From positions 1 through 16,736 of the forward strand of contig DASWIV010000068.1 in the NCBI GenBank assembly GCA_036397475.1: a stretch of DNA of 16,736 nt. The letters are read 5' to 3'. The DNA comes from DASWIV01 sp036397475 (GTDB taxonomy: Bacteria; JAJVIF01; JAPKYR01). Numbering within the stretch: the first letter of the stretch is position 1; the number at the start of each line of letters is the position of its first letter. A program made the position numbers and the translations under genes. Below are positions 12,731-16,736 of this stretch, piece by piece. The notes beneath the pieces were generated by a model. It ran no database searches, was not told where the DNA came from, and was given only the letters and a program-made list of their open reading frames with translations.

Positions 12731-14356
12731 ATGCAGCATAAGCTCGCGAAAATTATCAGGGAGAATGTCGACGAACTCAGCACCAAATGGGCCGATATCG
12801 TCACGGATTTTTACCCGAACCTGACCACGCGAGAGGTTTTTCGCAAGGTAAGAGCTTCCCATCTCCTACTGGTACGTTCTCTTATCGAGTATGACTTTAA
12901 TTACATCTTCAAGGTGATGAAAGAGGACTTCCGCGAGTGGATTCTGCTCAAAAACTCCTTCCGCGACATGATGAATCTCGAGCCGGTCTACGTCATGCTG
13001 CTTACCGAGTTTATAAAATCGTCGAAGCTCAATGTTTACGATCAGGACCGCATTATCCAGTTGAATGAGGAGCTGCGCAACTCCAGCCTCCGGGACGATT
13101 TCAACGAGGTCTACGTTGGCGAGCAGGAAAAACTCTTCTCGCGCCAGATCGACGAACTGGAGGTCCTGAATACCGTCTCCGGCACAGACCTCGTTGGCGA
13201 AGAGGGAACTGACCTGGAAACGGATGAATTGCTCGCCACAGCATCCGACCCCCACGAACTTCTCGATAATACTCTCGAGGAAGCAATGAAGGTCCTTGGA
13301 GCTACTGATGGGGTCCTTGCGTATAAAATGGACAGTACGCACGACGTGGTTGTCCAGTTTGTAGACGCGCCCGAGCAGCGCGACAAGGAGATCGTCAAGA
13401 GAATTACCCTTGAGGACGCCGATGAGCAGTTTGACCCGACTGTCCTTAACGCATTCAGCCAGGTTGTCGACAGGGCTGTTCTCAGAAATTACTGGAATCC
13501 CGAACTTGTAGAAGATCTCCGCGCTCAGAATTGCCCCCGATGCCCGTACCGGAATGAGCTGGTCACATCAGTAAGAGGATCAATAGAGTGCCCGATTCTG
13601 CGCACTCTGAAAGTTAACACTTTCTTCTGCCACCAGCTCGGACAGAATGGCGAAAAAGGCTTCCTCCTGCTTTCAAGAAATTCAACTCCTGCTTTCGCCG
13701 CTGAGGACCAGCAGTTCGTGGAAACCCTGGCATCGTCGATGATGACCATCATCAGAAACTTCCAGCTTTACATCCGCCAGGTCCAGCTTGCCACAACTGA
13801 CGGTATGACCGGACTATATAACCACCGCTACTTCCAGGAAGCACTCACCAGGGAACTATCGAGGTCCGCACGATACGGCGCTCCAATTACCCTTCTTTAC
13901 ACCGATATCGACCATTTCAAGAAATTTAACGATACATATGGCCACCAGGTTGGAGATGAGGTCCTCAAACTGGTCGCCAGGACAATTCGACGTAACCTGC
14001 GTGATTCAGATATCGCCTGCCGCTATGGCGGTGAGGAACTTGTTGCCATTCTTCCGGATACTCCACTGGAAGGTGGCTTTGCTGCAGCCGAGAAGATCAG
14101 GAAGTCGATCGAATCACTTATTTTCCCTGTCGATGGCAAAAATGTGCGAATTACGATGTCGATAGGAGTGTCTGAATATCCACGAAATGCCCGCGATAAG
14201 CAGTCATTGATCGAAACTGCCGACGGTGCCCTTTATATCGCAAAGGAAGGCGGCCGCAACCAGACAATTATGTCAGAAACCGACCCGGATGCCATTAACG
14301 TCGAGGATGAAGCGTCTGGCGATGAGCCCGAAACCGAGCAGGTAGATGTAAGCTGA
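12731..14356 (+). CDS. Diguanylate cyclase with N-terminal helical and GAF-like sensor domains
   Basis: 541 residues, no membrane segment, so cytoplasmic. Residues 1-150 are helical and resemble the N-terminal sensor part of RsbR-type proteins. About 175-345 looks GAF-like and holds four cysteines, C268 and C271 (CPRCP), C287 and C300, which could bind a metal or Fe-S cluster. The GGDEF domain (355-515) is complete: DGMTGLYNHRYF, TDIDHFKKFND, YGHQVGDEVL and the active-site GGEEL (433-437). RDSD (424-427), five residues before it, is the inhibitory RxxD I-site. It should make cyclic di-GMP from two GTP under product inhibition and so control biofilm or motility. The tail after 515 is acidic. 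Start chosen at the only sensible ATG; its ribosome site is weak. Confidence 0.93.
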   Translation: MQHKLAKIIRENVDELSTKWADIVTDFYPNLTTREVFRKVRASHLLLVRSLIEYDFNYIFKVMKEDFREWILLKNSFRDMMNLEPVYVMLLTEFIKSSKLNVYDQDRIIQLNEELRNSSLRDDFNEVYVGEQEKLFSRQIDELEVLNTVSGTDLVGEEGTDLETDELLATASDPHELLDNTLEEAMKVLGATDGVLAYKMDSTHDVVVQFVDAPEQRDKEIVKRITLEDADEQFDPTVLNAFSQVVDRAVLRNYWNPELVEDLRAQNCPRCPYRNELVTSVRGSIECPILRTLKVNTFFCHQLGQNGEKGFLLLSRNSTPAFAAEDQQFVETLASSMMTIIRNFQLYIRQVQLATTDGMTGLYNHRYFQEALTRELSRSARYGAPITLLYTDIDHFKKFNDTYGHQVGDEVLKLVARTIRRNLRDSDIACRYGGEELVAILPDTPLEGGFAAAEKIRKSIESLIFPVDGKNVRITMSIGVSEYPRNARDKQSLIETADGALYIAKEGGRNQTIMSETDPDAINVEDEASGDEPETEQVDVS

Positions 14357-14397
14357 AATTCCCTGATTGCCTTAACACATTTTCTATTGTACTAACG

Positions 14398-14418
14398 CCG
14401 ATTTATATAGACAATCGG
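14398..14418 (+). terminator. Weak hairpin after the GGDEF gene
   Basis: CCGATT (14398-14403) and AATCGG (14413-14418), 6-bp stem, 9-nt loop, without a proper T run after it. It may be a poor terminator; it also overlaps the proposed -35 of the next promoter. Confidence 0.22.
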
Positions 14419-14436
14419 TACATTTACTGATAATAT
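14408..14436 (+). promoter_or_regulatory. Candidate promoter of the PKD/propeller lipoprotein gene
   Basis: TAGACA (14408-14413), 17-bp spacer, TAATAT (14431-14436) with a TG at the extended -10 position. The -35 is the same hexamer as at 11941. It leaves a leader of about 85 nt before ATG 14528. Confidence 0.4.
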
Positions 14437-14527
14437 GAATACAGATATTTTCGGCGAGTTAAAGTTCAACAACCATAAATTTAGGTAATGAACTAAACTA
14501 CGCGTCAACTCTGATGGAGGGTACATA

Positions 14528-16736
14528 ATGACGCATCGAACCGCACGTATCACCCTGTATATTGGGGTGATTCTTCTTTTGTCCTTATCCTGTTCAAAAC
14601 CTGAAAATCTTCAGGATAATCTCATAACCAGCCCTGGGGTCACTATGCCTGCTGTACAGAATGACACCGGGTCTGCTACCAATAATCATTACCTTTGGGC
14701 TTACTACGCTGTCTATGTCAATCCGGAACACACGGATTATGAGATGGTGCCGGTACGACAAACGGCAAATCACTTTAACGTACTCAAATTCCTGGATCCT
14801 CCTAATTGCGCTGACTGCTTCACTATTCAGTCAATTACGCCATCAGGGTTCAACACCATCCTGGTGAATTTTCAGATCAAGCATCCTTTCCCCACACTCG
14901 CGTTTTCGGGATTCGACGTCAAGGGAATAATGATGTTCGACGGGGCTGTGGATTTCCCCACAATCGGCGTAAACACATCAAGCAGTTCTAACGGCGAAGG
15001 CGAGCTTTTAAATGCCGATGGTTATACAACCCTTTATAACCCGACAACAATCGGATCCGGTCCTGCAGGACTTCAGGGATATTTTGAAGCGGATATGGCA
15101 ACTTCAACTACTCCATCTTCTTCATTGAACGGATATAAAAATTATTTTACACCGGCCCTTTCTAATAACCGCCATGCTTTCTACGGCGGCGATACGGAAA
15201 CTGTCCAATATGAAATTCATCTTCCTTCCGGACCGTTTGTATTTGGATACGCAGTCGACGGGAACTGGGTTCCTGCTGGCATATCCCCGGTAACTGACCC
15301 ATCGGCTGATTTTCCACCTGAAGCAAACGCCCAGGAAGCCTGGGCTATTGATGTTGAGCAGACGCCGTACGGTTCCGGCCTGAGCTCATATGGAGGCAAG
15401 GTCAGGTTAACAGTTGATATTTATGACTATGAAGGCTCATCCAGTTATAAAATACCTGTTGCCGAGTGCCCCGATCTTTTCGCCGGGACAAAAACCCTGA
15501 GTCTTGTAAGCGAAAATTCAGAATATGCGCGATATACAGTCGATATTTCCAACTCTCTGCTAGCGGGTGAAGGCGACTATAAATGCCTGATCCGTGTTGA
15601 GGAAAATGCGAACGATACATCACCTGAGTGGCTGGACCTTTCAGCGTACCAGATTGTCGACCTTCACATTTCCAAGTTTACGGATTCCGCTCCCGAGGCT
15701 TTCGCAAAAGCGTCCGGAATTCCCGGTACAGTCTGTGTTCCAATCGATTTTGCCGATGATGGCTCATACGATCCTGACGGCGGCGAAATCACCAAATACC
15801 AGTGGAACTGGGATAACGACGGAACGTGGGATGAAGAAGGCAAAAGTGTGAGCCATACATGGGACACTCCCGGGACATATATTGTTAGATTCAGGGTGAC
15901 TGATGATGAAGGGACCGGCACATCGCTGGCTACTCCAATGAGTATCATTGTGAATAACAGTCTTCCATTCGCGTCCGCGTCAGCTGATAAATATTCAGCG
16001 GTACCGGGAAATTTAATTAACTTCAGCGGGATTGGCTCCCACGATACCGACTGCTCGGACACATCGGTTACGCAATACGACTGGGACTGGGAAAACGATG
16101 GAACATTCGACGATACCGGAATTAACGCATCGCACTCCTACAGCGTCGCTGACGTATATGAAGTCCAGCTACGGGTTACTGACAACGAAGGGGGTACTGA
16201 TCTGCTTGACACTCCGCTTGAGATAACTGTCGGCGACCATGGCTGGACAAGGGCATTTGGATCATTATCCGGTGCAGTGGCAAGGTGTGTTGACACCGAT
16301 GAGGATGGTAATGTTTATATCGGCGGAGATTTTATAGGGACTGTAGATTTTGATCCTGGTCCGGGGGTAACCACAAGAGTAGCAGCCGGGTTCTCTGATA
16401 GTTACATAGCGAAGTATGACAGGGATGGAAATTTCCAGTGGGTCAGGAGATGGGGGGGGACATCGCCGGATACGGTAAACGATATCTGCGTCAGCCAGAA
16501 TGGTGAACTATATGCTTGCGGATTCTTCGCTTCAAGTGTCCAATTCGATGAAGCGGGCAACTCAAATACCTATCTTCCGAATGAAATTTCCGGATATCTG
16601 GTCAAATATGGGACAGATGGAACTTACGCATGGGATAGAGTTTTCTGGAGCGCTACTGGCACATGCAATGTGTATGGCCTTACTCCAGATCCTGCTGGCG
16701 GGGTATTTACCTGTGGCGCTATCACAGGTACCAACG
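14528..16736 (+). CDS. Large lipoprotein, paralogue of the 8007 protein with two PKD domains and an SBBP propeller (3' end cut by the window)
   Basis: Open without a stop for 736 codons to the right edge. GGAGG (14516-14520) lies 7 nt before the ATG. The signal ends LLLSLSCSKPEN, a probable lipoprotein with C22. Residues about 55-380 match the N-terminal domain of the other lipoprotein: VPVR, HFNVLKFLD, C94-C97, FSGFDVKG, NADGYTTLYN, VFGYAVDGNW, VTDPSADFPP, YGSGL and VAECPDL. Two PKD-like domains follow (about 390-475 and 478-567, with YQWNWDNDGTWDEEG and YDWDWENDGTFDD). At 572 the beta-propeller starts (GWTRAFGS, GTVDFDPGPG, DSYIAKYDRDGNFQWVRRWGG) and at least two repeats are visible. Probably an envelope adhesin or binding protein; the ligand is unknown. 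Confidence 0.88.
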   Translation, partial: MTHRTARITLYIGVILLLSLSCSKPENLQDNLITSPGVTMPAVQNDTGSATNNHYLWAYYAVYVNPEHTDYEMVPVRQTANHFNVLKFLDPPNCADCFTIQSITPSGFNTILVNFQIKHPFPTLAFSGFDVKGIMMFDGAVDFPTIGVNTSSSSNGEGELLNADGYTTLYNPTTIGSGPAGLQGYFEADMATSTTPSSSLNGYKNYFTPALSNNRHAFYGGDTETVQYEIHLPSGPFVFGYAVDGNWVPAGISPVTDPSADFPPEANAQEAWAIDVEQTPYGSGLSSYGGKVRLTVDIYDYEGSSSYKIPVAECPDLFAGTKTLSLVSENSEYARYTVDISNSLLAGEGDYKCLIRVEENANDTSPEWLDLSAYQIVDLHISKFTDSAPEAFAKASGIPGTVCVPIDFADDGSYDPDGGEITKYQWNWDNDGTWDEEGKSVSHTWDTPGTYIVRFRVTDDEGTGTSLATPMSIIVNNSLPFASASADKYSAVPGNLINFSGIGSHDTDCSDTSVTQYDWDWENDGTFDDTGINASHSYSVADVYEVQLRVTDNEGGTDLLDTPLEITVGDHGWTRAFGSLSGAVARCVDTDEDGNVYIGGDFIGTVDFDPGPGVTTRVAAGFSDSYIAKYDRDGNFQWVRRWGGTSPDTVNDICVSQNGELYACGFFASSVQFDEAGNSNTYLPNEISGYLVKYGTDGTYAWDRVFWSATGTCNVYGLTPDPAGGVFTCGAITGTN

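Noticed and set aside
12265..12804. A 179-codon minus-strand frame over the end of the CADD-like gene
   Set aside because: Overlaps a supported gene and the next gene's promoter; no ribosome site or domain.
1..16736. Search for rRNA, tRNA, transposases, integrases, phage genes and attachment sites
   Set aside because: None was seen by eye on either strand. A tRNAscan or Infernal run would settle short RNAs.

Overview
The window reads as chromosomal DNA of an uncultivated, free-living bacterium with moderate GC. No marker pins down the phylum: there is no rRNA or tRNA, and I make no lineage claim. Large beta-propeller and PKD lipoproteins, an exported VOC protein and a lysine-rich H1-like protein suggest a cell with an elaborate envelope or secreted proteome. 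There is no sign of phage, IS element, integron, CRISPR or plasmid functions. Promoters resemble the sigma-70 consensus (TTGACA/TATAAT-like, often with an extended -10), which fits the RpoD-type sigma factor encoded here.

Layout. (1) 1-3118, + strand: the end of a four-helix membrane protein, an exported glyoxalase-like (VOC) protein, the membrane protease HtpX, and an exported protein of unknown function with an acidic tail. (2) 3119-4563: two facing terminators, a minus-strand gene for a 41% lysine H1-like protein built on 33-bp repeats, then about 870 bp without a gene. That gap is AT-rich near pdxS and carries phased A/T tracts, an inverted repeat and a recurring CGTGAA motif. (3) 4564-7399, + strand: pdxS (PLP synthase subunit, no pdxT nearby), a DUF488 protein and glmU (UDP-GlcNAc synthesis). 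(4) 7405-10526, minus strand: a lipoprotein with a seven-bladed propeller, followed after 28 nt and 1 nt by two small thioredoxin-fold proteins, a probable operon that converges on glmU. (5) 10726-11691, minus strand: a compact RpoD-type sigma factor with a terminator, a good promoter and a possible overlapping leader ORF. (6) 12007-14356, + strand: a CADD/PqqC-like haem-oxygenase-fold protein and a diguanylate cyclase with a four-cysteine sensor region. (7) 14528 to the right edge, + strand: a large open frame truncated by the window. It is a paralogue of the propeller lipoprotein with two PKD domains inserted before the propeller.

The most interesting material is the pair of lipoproteins, which share a roughly 325-residue N-terminal domain that I do not recognise. 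It has a conserved CxxC, and in one case the gene sits in an apparent operon with two thioredoxin-fold genes. Next are the CADD-like protein, which keeps the tyrosine and lysine of the self-sacrificing p-aminobenzoate synthase, and the structured intergenic region between the H1-like gene and pdxS.
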